A DNA stretch of 9,650 bases from Deltaproteobacteria bacterium (GTDB lineage: Bacteria > Desulfobacterota > DSM-4660 > Desulfatiglandales > HGW-15). The notes beneath the pieces are model-generated. The model did no database searches. It had not been told where the DNA came from and worked only from the letters and a program-made list of their open reading frames with translations. Position 1 is the first letter of the stretch, and every line of letters starts with the position of its first letter. Position numbers and translations under genes: made by a program. The DNA is taken from contig JAFGDF010000038.1 in assembly GCA_016932235.1 (NCBI GenBank), positions 1-9,650 on the forward strand. Direction: 5' to 3'. Positions 1-7,212 of the stretch are shown here, piece after piece.

Positions 1-1
1 A

Positions 2-349
2 AAGGAAGAAGCCAGGGTCAAAGAGGAGGCGGAAGTTAAAGCAAAGGCGGAAGCGGAGGCCAAAGCAAAGGCTGAGGCAAAGGCAAAGGCGGAGGAAGAG
101 TCCAAGAAAAAGACTGAGGAAGAGACAAAAAGGAAGGCTGCAGAAGCTGCCAAGACAAAGGCTGAAGCCAAGAGCAAAGAAAAAGAAGAACTCCAGGCCC
201 TAAGATATAAACGTGCACAGGAAAGAGAAAAGATGTCTGCAGGAAGGCTGGAAAAGGAAATGCAGGTGTCCAGGACAGCGGCCGAGCAACAGATGGATAT
301 GGTGGAAAAGTTGATCAGAGATATCGACCGGATCCACCGTAGGATATAA
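2..349 (+). CDS. Lys/Glu/Ala-rich coiled-coil protein, 3' end only
   Basis: An open frame enters from the left edge and ends at TAA 347-349, giving at least 115 residues. The first ~65 residues are almost only Lys, Glu and Ala, in repeats such as KAEAEAKAKAEAK followed by Glu/Lys-rich runs. This is typical of a long single alpha-helix or coiled coil. The last ~50 residues are less repetitive but still charged and helical, ending near DRIHRRI. No catalytic motif, Cys pair or membrane segment is visible in this part. The composition resembles the central stalk of TolA-like proteins, but the C-terminus does not look like TolA domain III, so I give no family. The biased composition makes the + strand strongly purine-rich over 1-200. 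The stop lies 36 bp before acsA on the same strand, so co-transcription is possible, although a candidate promoter overlaps the stop. The reading frame is clear; the function is unknown. Confidence 0.75.
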   Translation, partial: KEEARVKEEAEVKAKAEAEAKAKAEAKAKAEEESKKKTEEETKRKAAEAAKTKAEAKSKEKEELQALRYKRAQEREKMSAGRLEKEMQVSRTAAEQQMDMVEKLIRDIDRIHRRI

Positions 350-350
350 T
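324..350 (+). promoter_or_regulatory. Candidate sigma-70-type promoter for the acs genes
   Basis: A perfect TATAAT lies at 345-350, overlapping the stop codon of the upstream gene. The best upstream partner is TCGACC at 324-329, a four-of-six match to TTGACA with a short 15-bp spacer. A start near 357 would leave a leader of about 30 nt ending in the strong Shine-Dalgarno GAGGAGGG (369-376). The match is suggestive only: AT-rich hexamers occur by chance and the -35 box is poor. The leader also has a short tandem duplication, AGAAATAT twice at 352-367. Confidence 0.35.
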
Positions 351-385
351 CAGAAATATAGAAATATAGAGGAGGGACCTCAATA

Positions 386-2431
386 ATGTCTACAGAAGAG
401 ATAAAAGAAAGTTTAGCCGTCAAAAAGAAAGAAAAGGCGGCGCCTGATCCGAGGGAGCTGGCTCTTGATTTTGCAAGTCAACAGATGATCGAAAGGTCAA
501 GAGAAATGGATATCGAGACCATTTTCGACAGAGCCCAGACCATGAAACCCTGTAATATCGGTGTCCAGGGGACCTGCTGTAAAAATTGCTCCCAGGGACC
601 ATGTCGTTTACCCCTGCCCAAGGGCGGTATAGAGGGTGAAGATACAAGAAAAGGCCTATGTGGGGCAACGGCAAATACAATCGCCGCCAGAAATTTTGCG
701 CGGATGGTAGCCGGCGGTGCTGCGGCACACTCCGATCACGGCAGGGGCGTTGCCGAGACATTTCTGGCAGCCGCCAGAAAGGAGACCCACGACTATCACA
801 TTAAAGACACCAAGAAACTCCTTGAGATTGCCCCCGATTTCGGGGTTGAAATCACAGTGGAGGGAAAAGACGGTGAAATCCTTGACAGGGACATAGACGA
901 GATAGCTGTCGAGGTCGCTGAAAAGGCGCTGGCCCAGTGGGGACAGCAGACAGGCGAAGTCTGTACCGCCAGAAGGGCCCCGGAGCCGAGATACGAACTC
1001 TGGAAAAAGCTGGGCGTTGTTCCCAGGGGTATTGACCGGGAGATAGTTGAGATCATGCACCGGACCCACATAGGAGTGGATCAGGATTATCAGAATATCC
1101 TCGAACAGTGCAGCCGCGCCGCTATTGCCGACGGCTGGGGCGGTTCAATGATCGCCACGGATCTTCAGGATGTTCTTTTCGGCTGTCCCTATCCCGTGAA
1201 GAGTTCCGCAAATCTCGGGGTCCTCAAGGAGGATCATGTAAATCTCGTTATTCACGGACACGAGCCCCTGTTAAGCGAGATGATCGTTCAGGCGGCCGAG
1301 TTGCCGGAGATGTTAGAACTGGCCAAACAGAAAGGCGCTAAAGGGATTCAACTGAGCGGGATATGCTGCACGGCCAACGAGATATTGATGCGTCACGGTG
1401 TGCCCCTGGCCGGTAATTTTCTCCAGCAGGAGCTGGCCATCGTAACAGGCGCGGTCGACGCAATGGTCGTGGATGTGCAGTGTATCATGGAAAATATCGC
1501 AAACGTTGCCCAGTGTTTTCATACCAAGGTCATTACCACGAACCCCAGGGCGAAGATAGCCAGTGGTGAAACCATACACATCGAGTTTGACGAACACACC
1601 GCATTTGAAGACGCGAAGAAGATCGTAAAGACCGCTATAGAAAATTTCCCTAACAGGCAAAAAGAAGTCATCATTCCGGATCAGAGACACGACCTGATCG
1701 CGGGATTCAGCTATGAGGCGATAAATTACCATCTTGGAGGCACCTTTAGAGGGTCCTACACCCCGCTTAACGACAATATAATCAACGGCAGGATTAGGGG
1801 CATCGGCGGTGTGGTCGGATGTAACAATGCCAGAACCACACTGGATGAGGGACATATTACCGTTGTCAAGGAGCTGATCAAACACGATGTTATAGTGTTG
1901 ACCACGGGTTGCAATGCTATTGCCTGCGCAAAGGCAGGTCTGCTGACCCCTGAATCAGCGGCGGTTTTCTGCGGCCCCGGTCTGGCAGAGGTCTGTGAGA
2001 CTGTGGGTATTCCGCCGGTCCTCCACATGGGTTCCTGTGTTGATAACAGCAGAATCCTCATGGCCGCGACCGAAGTGGTAAAGGCCGGGGGGCTCGGTAA
2101 TGACATAAGCGATCTGCCGGCGGCCGGATCAGCCCCTGAATGGATGAGTGAAAAGGCCATCAGCATCGGTCATTACTTTGTCACCGCCGGAGTATATACT
2201 GTTTTCGGTGTGACTATGCCCCTGAGCGGGGCCCCGGTCTTTGAAAACTATCTATACAAGGAGCTTGAAGACATATATGGCGGCATGTGGGACCTGGAGG
2301 TGGACCCGGTTAAACATGCCCAGAAGATGATTGCCCATATAGATAAGAAAAGAAAGGCACTGGGCATTGACAAGGCCCGGGAGAGAATCCTTATGGATAT
2401 GGCCGACAGGCAGAAGCTTGAGGCAGCGTAA
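386..2431 (+). CDS. acsA: Anaerobic Ni-Fe CO dehydrogenase, catalytic subunit of CODH/ACS
   Basis: This 681-residue protein reversibly reduces CO2 to CO at a Ni-Fe-S C-cluster and passes CO to acetyl-CoA synthase (AcsB) in the cytoplasm. Cys56 and Cys64 fit the subunit-bridging D-cluster; Cys65, Cys68, Cys73 and Cys92 fit the B-cluster. C-cluster candidates are the HGHEP histidines (290/292), Cys327/328 in SGICCT, Cys366 in DVQC, Cys479 in GVVGCN, Cys509 in TTGCN and Cys551 in MGSCVDN. Lys590 in SEKA matches the catalytic lysine. The length suits the family. The ATG at 386 has GAGGAGGG nine bases upstream. The acsB gene starts 38 bp after the stop with no terminator between, so the two are almost certainly co-transcribed. 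Monofunctional CooS is the alternative, but direct linkage to acsB favours the CODH/ACS partner. Two spacings differ from textbook enzymes: a longer loop between Cys73 and Cys92 and a shorter stretch between Cys509 and Cys551. Confidence 0.96.
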   Translation: MSTEEIKESLAVKKKEKAAPDPRELALDFASQQMIERSREMDIETIFDRAQTMKPCNIGVQGTCCKNCSQGPCRLPLPKGGIEGEDTRKGLCGATANTIAARNFARMVAGGAAAHSDHGRGVAETFLAAARKETHDYHIKDTKKLLEIAPDFGVEITVEGKDGEILDRDIDEIAVEVAEKALAQWGQQTGEVCTARRAPEPRYELWKKLGVVPRGIDREIVEIMHRTHIGVDQDYQNILEQCSRAAIADGWGGSMIATDLQDVLFGCPYPVKSSANLGVLKEDHVNLVIHGHEPLLSEMIVQAAELPEMLELAKQKGAKGIQLSGICCTANEILMRHGVPLAGNFLQQELAIVTGAVDAMVVDVQCIMENIANVAQCFHTKVITTNPRAKIASGETIHIEFDEHTAFEDAKKIVKTAIENFPNRQKEVIIPDQRHDLIAGFSYEAINYHLGGTFRGSYTPLNDNIINGRIRGIGGVVGCNNARTTLDEGHITVVKELIKHDVIVLTTGCNAIACAKAGLLTPESAAVFCGPGLAEVCETVGIPPVLHMGSCVDNSRILMAATEVVKAGGLGNDISDLPAAGSAPEWMSEKAISIGHYFVTAGVYTVFGVTMPLSGAPVFENYLYKELEDIYGGMWDLEVDPVKHAQKMIAHIDKKRKALGIDKARERILMDMADRQKLEAA

Positions 2432-2469
2432 AAAAATATAATATACCTCTTAAGAAGGGAGGAAGGGAT

Positions 2470-4686
2470 ATGTCAAAATTAGTAGCATTTGCAGCGATTC
2501 AGGGCGCATACAATATAGTATCAAAAGCGGAGGGAGAGTATAAAAGGGCCCTGGAGAGTTACGGCGGCAGCCAGAAACTGGAATTTCCAAATACCGCATA
2601 CTTTTTACCTATTATCTATTCACTGACCGGGATCAAGGTGACCGACCTTGATTCGGCCAAAAAACCCCTTGAATTTGCAAGGAAACTTCTACCACCCCAT
2701 GTCAAAAAGGAATGTCATCTGCCCTACCTGGGGCCGTTATTGGACGCGGGTATGGCGGCCCTTTTCGCGGAAGAGATCGTTGAGGCCATCAGGTACGTCA
2801 AAGACCCGGATTTTTATCAACCTGAAGTTGAGGACCCGGATATTGATAACGGAAAGATCTGGCTCGGCGCTGCCGATGACGCCATCATGAGAAAGCGCGG
2901 GGTGGAGTTTGTCGATGGAACCGCACCCGGGTTTGCCGCCATCGTGGGCGCAGCACCGGACTCGGCAACGGCCAAGAAGATCGCAGAAGAGTATCAATTG
3001 AAAACAATCTATGTGTTCATGGCGGCCAATCAGAACGGGACGACCTTTGCTGAACAATTGATTCAGGAGAAGGTCCAGATAGGCTGGAATACCAGGCTTG
3101 TTCCTTTTGGTCCTGATATCTCAGCCGCTGTTTTTGCCCTCGGGTTTGCCAACAGGGCAGGCATGTCCTTTGGAGGCGTACAGCCGGGTGATTATAAGAG
3201 AATGCTGAAATACCAGAAAGATCGTATCTTTGCCTTTGTGAATGCTTTGGGCGACGTCAATGCCGAGTGGGCTGCAAACGCGGCCGGTGCTGTTAACTGG
3301 GGCTTCCCGACACTGGCGGACACGGATATCCCGGAGATCCTTCCAACAGGCGTATGTACCTATGAGCATGTGGTTGCCAATGTAGCCCACAACGAAATGA
3401 CAGCCAAATCCATTGAGGTCAGGGGCCTGAAGGTATCTATTACACAGATAGATATTCCCCTGGCATATGGACCCGCCTTTGAGGGTGAGCGTGTTCGTAA
3501 GGATGACCTTTATCTTGAAATGGGCGGCGGTAAGACACAGTGCACCGAGCTGGTCAAGATGGCGGAGATGAATGAGATTGAAGATGGAAAGGTTACGCTG
3601 ATCGGTCCGGATGTTAAGGATACCAAGAAAGGGGATCGGTTGCCCCTTGGGATATACTTACAGGTGGCTGGTCGCAAGATGCAGGTGGATTTTGAACCTA
3701 TCCTGGAGAGACAGATACATCACCTTATCAATTACGCCCAGGGTATCATGCATATCGGACAGCGTGACATTTCATGGATAAGGGTCGGGGAACCCGCAGT
3801 GGAAAAGGGATTTACCCTGAAGGATATAGGAACCATCCTGCACGCAAAACTCCATCAGGACTTCGGCAATGTCCTTGATAAGGTCCAGATTACCCTTTAC
3901 ACGGAAAAGGCGGACGTGGACAAGCTGACAAAAAGGGCCAGAGGTGAATACAAGACCAGGGACGACCGGGTTGAGACCATGACCGATGAGAGTGTTGAAA
4001 CCTATTATTCCTGCACCCTTTGCCAGTCTTTTGCTCCCAGCCATGTTTGCGTTGTCAGCCCTGAGCGTACCGGACTTTGCGGTGCCTATAACTGGATGGA
4101 CTGCAAGGCATCCTTTGAGATAAACCCGACAGGGCCCAATCAGCCGGTGGAAAAAGGGGAATGCATTGATCCGAAACTTGGCCAGTGGAAGGGCGTCAAT
4201 AACTTTGTCTACAAGGCATCCCGTCAGACAATAGACCACTATAATTTCTATAGCCTGGTCAATGATCCTATGACCACCTGCGGCTGCTGTGAATGTATAG
4301 CGGCTGTTCTGCCTACATGCAACGGCGTGATGACGGTCCACCGGGATTATACGGGTCAGACCCCGTCCGGAATGAAGTTTACCACCCTGGCAGGTGTCAT
4401 GGGAGGGGGCCAGTCGACCCCGGGTTTTGTGGGACATTCCAAGTACAATATCACCCAGGGGAAGTTTATCCTCGGTGACGGCGGACTTCTCAGGATGGTC
4501 TGGATGCCTAAATCCCTGAAAGAGGAGATCAGGGAGAGACTGATCAAGCGGGGGACGGAGATGGGGGTTCCTGATCTTATTGACCGGATTGCCGATGAGA
4601 CCGTAGGAATTACAGAAGAGGAGATAATGCCGTTCCTTCAGGAAAAAGATCATCCCGCGTTGAAGATGGAATCTATAGTGGGATAA
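2470..4686 (+). CDS. acsB: Acetyl-CoA synthase, CODH/ACS subunit with the A-cluster
   Basis: This 738-residue protein condenses a methyl group from the corrinoid protein, CO from AcsA and coenzyme A into acetyl-CoA. It is the full-length bacterial form: an N-terminal CODH-docking and CO-channel region, a middle domain, and a C-terminal A-cluster domain. The A-cluster ligands are all visible. Cys515, Cys518, Cys527 and Cys537 fit the [4Fe-4S] cubane, and Cys604-Gly-Cys606 is the motif that binds the distal nickel. These numbers are a constant nine above those I recall for the Moorella thermoacetica enzyme (506, 509, 518, 528, 595, 597). Phe521, in CQSFAP, matches the conserved Phe512 beside the proximal metal. 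The start at 2470 follows a GGGAGG Shine-Dalgarno at 2458-2463. The gene is intact, and its TAA lies inside a 23-bp palindrome. I see no sign of truncation or a missing ligand. Confidence 0.97.
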   Translation: MSKLVAFAAIQGAYNIVSKAEGEYKRALESYGGSQKLEFPNTAYFLPIIYSLTGIKVTDLDSAKKPLEFARKLLPPHVKKECHLPYLGPLLDAGMAALFAEEIVEAIRYVKDPDFYQPEVEDPDIDNGKIWLGAADDAIMRKRGVEFVDGTAPGFAAIVGAAPDSATAKKIAEEYQLKTIYVFMAANQNGTTFAEQLIQEKVQIGWNTRLVPFGPDISAAVFALGFANRAGMSFGGVQPGDYKRMLKYQKDRIFAFVNALGDVNAEWAANAAGAVNWGFPTLADTDIPEILPTGVCTYEHVVANVAHNEMTAKSIEVRGLKVSITQIDIPLAYGPAFEGERVRKDDLYLEMGGGKTQCTELVKMAEMNEIEDGKVTLIGPDVKDTKKGDRLPLGIYLQVAGRKMQVDFEPILERQIHHLINYAQGIMHIGQRDISWIRVGEPAVEKGFTLKDIGTILHAKLHQDFGNVLDKVQITLYTEKADVDKLTKRARGEYKTRDDRVETMTDESVETYYSCTLCQSFAPSHVCVVSPERTGLCGAYNWMDCKASFEINPTGPNQPVEKGECIDPKLGQWKGVNNFVYKASRQTIDHYNFYSLVNDPMTTCGCCECIAAVLPTCNGVMTVHRDYTGQTPSGMKFTTLAGVMGGGQSTPGFVGHSKYNITQGKFILGDGGLLRMVWMPKSLKEEIRERLIKRGTEMGVPDLIDRIADETVGITEEEIMPFLQEKDHPALKMESIVG

Positions 4687-4705
4687 AATTGCGTCGCAAT
4701 TTTAT
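4683..4705. repeat. Perfect 23-bp palindrome over the acsB stop codon
   Basis: The arms are ATAAAATTGCG (4683-4693) and its exact reverse complement (4695-4705), around one central T at 4694. In RNA it would fold as about a 10-bp stem with a 3-nt loop. It includes the acsB stop codon, TAA 4684-4686. No long T-run follows, so it is not an ordinary terminator. It could be a protein-binding operator or an mRNA-stabilising hairpin at the end of acsB; the sequence alone does not decide. Confidence 0.8.
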
Positions 4706-4710
4706 AAAAC

Positions 4711-4729
4711 GCCCCGCCTCAGGCGGGGC
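4711..4729. repeat. GC-rich perfect inverted repeat, REP- or terminator-like hairpin
   Basis: The arms are GCCCCGCCT (4711-4719) and AGGCGGGGC (4721-4729) around C4720, a very stable hairpin just 5 bp after the preceding palindrome. Only CTTATGG follows, without a T-tract, so efficient intrinsic termination is unlikely. Roles in partial attenuation, blocking of 3' exonuclease decay (protecting acsAB mRNA over acsC), or as a dispersed REP-type element are possible. The structure is certain and the function is inference. Confidence 0.75.
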
Positions 4730-4805
4730 TTATGGCGGCAAGGATATCTATAATTTCAGGGTAGAGAAACGAGTAGTTTCAATGAATATATGGTTTTAGT
4801 ATTTT

Positions 4806-4840
4806 GCTGACGGCTGACAGCTTATAGCTGACGGCTTAAT
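4806..4840 (+). repeat. Degenerate heptamer tandem array, five units (GCTGACG family)
   Basis: Five in-phase 7-bp units, each beginning GCT, fill 4806-4840. Units one and four are GCTGACG, unit two is GCTGACA, and units three and five are the variants GCTTATA and GCTTAAT. The array ends just before the acsC Shine-Dalgarno AAGGAG (4844-4849). It shares its consensus, in reverse orientation, with the array at 7213-7247. The function is unknown. The 169-bp acsB-acsC gap otherwise holds the two palindromes, a weak GAAAC/GTTTC hairpin at 4766-4780 and an isolated TATAAT at 4749-4754. Confidence 0.8.
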
Positions 4841-4855
4841 TACAAGGAGATAATT

Positions 4856-6202
4856 ATGGGATTAACTGGAATTCAGATTTTTAAATTACTTCCCAAGACT
4901 AACTGCGGAGAGTGCGGGGTTCCCACCTGTCTCGCCTTTGCCATGAATCTGGCGGCAGGCAAGGCGGAGCTGGATTCTTGCCCCTATGTGTCGGATGAGG
5001 CAAAATCGCAGCTGTCAGAGGCCTCTGCGCCGCCTATTAGACCGGTGGAAATAGGCGCCGGTGTAAGGGCTTTTAAGACCGGCGGTGAAACGGTGATGTT
5101 CAGGCACGAAAAGACCTTTTATAACCCGACCGGTATGGCGGCGATGGTTTCGTCGGATATAGATGGAGCGGAACTTGATAAAAAGCTTAAAGAGTGGAAT
5201 GCGCTCCAGTACGAAAGGGTGGGTCTTAATCTCAAGCCTGAACTTGTTGCGTTAAAGGATGTAAGCAATGATTCAGGCGCCTTTGCATCGGCAGCGAAAA
5301 AGATCGCCGGGGAAACGGAATTTGGTCTCATCCTCATGACTGATAACCCGGATACGATGAAGGCGGCAATCGAAGTAAGCGCATTTAAAAGACCTGTCCT
5401 CTATGCGGCCACAAAAGACAATGTGGAGGCTATGGGGAACCTTGCCAAGGAGAAGGGCCTTCCGCTCGCCGTAAAGGCTGACAATATAGATGATATAATA
5501 TCCCTTAGTGATCAACTTACAGGCATGGGCCTTAAGGACCTGATCCTGGATCCGGGTTCCAGGGAGATGAAGCGGGCATTTGAAGACCAGGTCGCCATAC
5601 GCAGGGCGGCCTTAAAGGCGGGGAACCGGTCCCTGGGATTTCCCACGATCACCTTCCCATGCGAGATGGCGGGTAATCTTGACATGGAAACGGTAATAGC
5701 GGCATTGTTTATAGCAAAATATGCCGGAATTGTGGTCCTGTCGGATTTCAAGGGTGAAAGCCTTTTCCCCCTGCTCATAGAAAGACTTAATATCTATACG
5801 GATCCGCAGCGTCCGATGACGGTCACACAGGGAATTTATGAGATAGGTTCGCCCGATGAAAATTCTCCTGTACTGGTGACCACTAATTTCTCTCTGACAT
5901 ATTTTATCGTCAGCGGAGAGATAGAAGGAAGCCGTGTCCCGAGCTGGCTTTTGATTATGGACACCGAGGGCCTTTCAGTGATGACGGCCTGGGCCGCGGG
6001 GAAATTTGCGGGGGATATGGTAGGATCCTTTGTTAAGAAGTGCGGGATCGCGGATAAAGTGAAGAATAAGAAGATCGTCATCCCGGGATATGCGGCCTCT
6101 ATCAGCGGGGAAATGGAAGAGGAGCTTCCGGACTGGGAGGTTATGATCGGTCCAAGAGACGCTTCACTTATACCGAAATTTCTTAAGGATAACTGGAAAT
6201 AG
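4856..6202 (+). CDS. acsC: Corrinoid iron-sulfur protein, large subunit (AcsC/CfsA)
   Basis: This 448-residue protein is the cobalamin- and [4Fe-4S]-carrying subunit of the corrinoid iron-sulfur protein, which receives a methyl group from AcsE and delivers it to AcsB. The N-terminal cluster motif is Cys17, Cys20, Cys25 and Cys42 (CGECGVPTC and then SC), with the spacing known for the family. A middle TIM-barrel region spans about 90-325. The C-terminal cobalamin-binding region (about 325-448) contains VTTNFSLTYF (341-350) and DTEGLSVMTAWAAGKF (369-384), both hallmarks of this subunit. The ATG at 4856 has AAGGAG six bases upstream. The protein normally works as a heterodimer with AcsD, but the acsD gene is not beside it: acsE follows after 121 bp. 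The gene is intact and the length is normal. An archaeal CdhE-type name would describe the same subunit family. Confidence 0.95.
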   Translation: MGLTGIQIFKLLPKTNCGECGVPTCLAFAMNLAAGKAELDSCPYVSDEAKSQLSEASAPPIRPVEIGAGVRAFKTGGETVMFRHEKTFYNPTGMAAMVSSDIDGAELDKKLKEWNALQYERVGLNLKPELVALKDVSNDSGAFASAAKKIAGETEFGLILMTDNPDTMKAAIEVSAFKRPVLYAATKDNVEAMGNLAKEKGLPLAVKADNIDDIISLSDQLTGMGLKDLILDPGSREMKRAFEDQVAIRRAALKAGNRSLGFPTITFPCEMAGNLDMETVIAALFIAKYAGIVVLSDFKGESLFPLLIERLNIYTDPQRPMTVTQGIYEIGSPDENSPVLVTTNFSLTYFIVSGEIEGSRVPSWLLIMDTEGLSVMTAWAAGKFAGDMVGSFVKKCGIADKVKNKKIVIPGYAASISGEMEEELPDWEVMIGPRDASLIPKFLKDNWK

Positions 6203-6236
6203 TTGTCGGTTGTCGGTTAACGGTTAATGGTTAACA
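6202..6236 (+). repeat. Degenerate heptamer tandem array, five units (GTTGTCG/GTTAACG family)
   Basis: Five in-phase units begin on the last base of the acsC stop codon. Two copies of GTTGTCG are followed by GTTAACG, GTTAATG and GTTAACA. The array thus starts exactly at the end of the gene. Reverse-complemented, the next array (6263-6305) has the related consensus GTTATTC, so the two face each other across 26 bp. The function is unknown. Confidence 0.8.
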
Positions 6237-6262
6237 GAAAAATCTCTGTGCGGTTTTTACCC

Positions 6263-6305
6263 GAATAACGAATAACAGATAACGAATAACGAAATAACGA
6301 ATAAC
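6263..6305 (+). repeat. Degenerate heptamer tandem array, six units (GAATAAC)
   Basis: Four units are exactly GAATAAC (6263-6269, 6270-6276, 6284-6290, 6299-6305). One is AGATAAC (6277-6283), and one has an extra A, GAAATAAC (6291-6298). The near-identity of the units suggests recent tandem growth by slippage. The array ends just before the acsE Shine-Dalgarno AGGGGG (6311-6316). Together with 6202-6236 it occupies about two thirds of the acsC-acsE gap. Confidence 0.85.
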
Positions 6306-6323
6306 ATATTAGGGGGTGCGCCC

Positions 6324-7208
6324 ATGTTACTTATAGGAGAAAACCTGAACGTTATTAACAGGATTATCGGCAGGGCCTTCAAGGAAATGGATCCCGGTCC
6401 TATCGCGGAAGAGGCGAAGAGACAGAAAGAGAAAGGCATGGACTGGATTGATATCAATCTCGGACCCGCGAGAAAAGGGGGTGGGGAATTGATGGAGTTT
6501 GTGGTAAAGACGGTCCAGGAAGCGATCGGGGATTCCCCTCCACTGTGTCTTGATACCTCAAACATCGAGGCCATGGAGGCCGGACTTGCCGCTCATAAGG
6601 GAAAGGCTATTATTAATTCAATAATGTGCCGAACGGAAAGATACGAAAACATGATCCCTCTGGCGGTAAAATATAAGGCCAATATGATAGCCCTTATGTG
6701 GGGGCCTGAGGGCCTTCCAAGGGATGAGAACGAGCGGGGAGCACTTGCGGCAGAGCTGATATATGCCGCCAATGAAGCGGGAATCCCGAATGAGGATATC
6801 TTCGTGGACGGGATCGTCACGCCGGTTAATATTCAGCAGCAGCAACTTATGAGCCTTCTGGCATTCCAGGAGATGCTTCAGGATATGTTTCCGGGTGTAA
6901 AATCTACCTGCGGTCTGTCGAATGTTTCCAACGGGCCGCCGGACCATCTGCGTTCTATTTTAAATACCACATTTATGGTGATGCTGGAGAGAAAAGGGAT
7001 GTATTCCTGCATCGCCGATGCCTATGATGACGCCCTCATCGCCGTGGCAAGGGGAAAAAGGGATGATATAGTCAAGGTGATCCATCAGGTTATGGATGGT
7101 GAAGATCCGGATATGACTTCCCTTTCCAAGGAGCTAAAGGATTATGCAAAGACCGCAAAGGTTATACTGGGACACTCTTTATATTCGGATTCCTGGCTGG
7201 AGTTGTGA
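6324..7208 (+). CDS. acsE: Methyltetrahydrofolate:corrinoid/iron-sulfur protein methyltransferase
   Basis: This 294-residue protein transfers the N5-methyl group of methyltetrahydrofolate to Co(I) of the corrinoid iron-sulfur protein, joining the folate (methyl) branch to acetyl-CoA synthesis. The fold is a pterin-binding TIM barrel, as in dihydropteroate synthase. Diagnostic motifs are LLIGENLN at the N-terminus, DINLGPA (43-49), CLDTSN (75-80), INSI (97-100), and GLSNVSN (197-203), whose Asn200 matches the catalytic Asn199 of the Moorella enzyme. IADAYDDALI (230-239) and the C-terminal LYSDSW also fit. The start has AGGGGG seven bases upstream. The protein is about 30 residues longer than the ~262-residue Moorella protein, and the extra length lies in a charged stretch near residues 243-278. 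It is the last gene before a strong terminator, so it closes the acs transcription unit. A cobalamin-dependent methyltransferase of another C1 pathway is the alternative, but linkage to acsC makes AcsE much more likely. Confidence 0.95.
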   Translation: MLLIGENLNVINRIIGRAFKEMDPGPIAEEAKRQKEKGMDWIDINLGPARKGGGELMEFVVKTVQEAIGDSPPLCLDTSNIEAMEAGLAAHKGKAIINSIMCRTERYENMIPLAVKYKANMIALMWGPEGLPRDENERGALAAELIYAANEAGIPNEDIFVDGIVTPVNIQQQQLMSLLAFQEMLQDMFPGVKSTCGLSNVSNGPPDHLRSILNTTFMVMLERKGMYSCIADAYDDALIAVARGKRDDIVKVIHQVMDGEDPDMTSLSKELKDYAKTAKVILGHSLYSDSWLEL

Positions 7209-7212
7209 TAGG

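Noticed and set aside
36..218. Open frame on the - strand rich in Pro and Leu
   Set aside because: It is the antisense of the Lys/Glu/Ala repeat, whose codons read as Leu, Pro and Ser on the other strand. The + frame continues to a stop directly before acsA and is the better call.
3772..4653. Long - strand open frame (293 codons) opposite acsB
   Set aside because: It lies wholly within acsB, which has all its cluster ligands and family motifs. The antisense translation shows no recognisable domain, so it is a shadow.
4711..4729. Intrinsic terminator after acsB
   Set aside because: The hairpin is strong but is followed by CTTATGG and not a T-run, so I list it as an inverted repeat; weak attenuation remains possible.
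6202..6305. Possible CRISPR-like array
   Set aside because: The units are only 7 bp, contiguous and without spacers, and no cas gene is present.
6314..6323. Hairpin GGG-TGCG-CCC hiding the acsE Shine-Dalgarno
   Set aside because: Only three G-C pairs are possible, too weak to claim as a regulatory switch.
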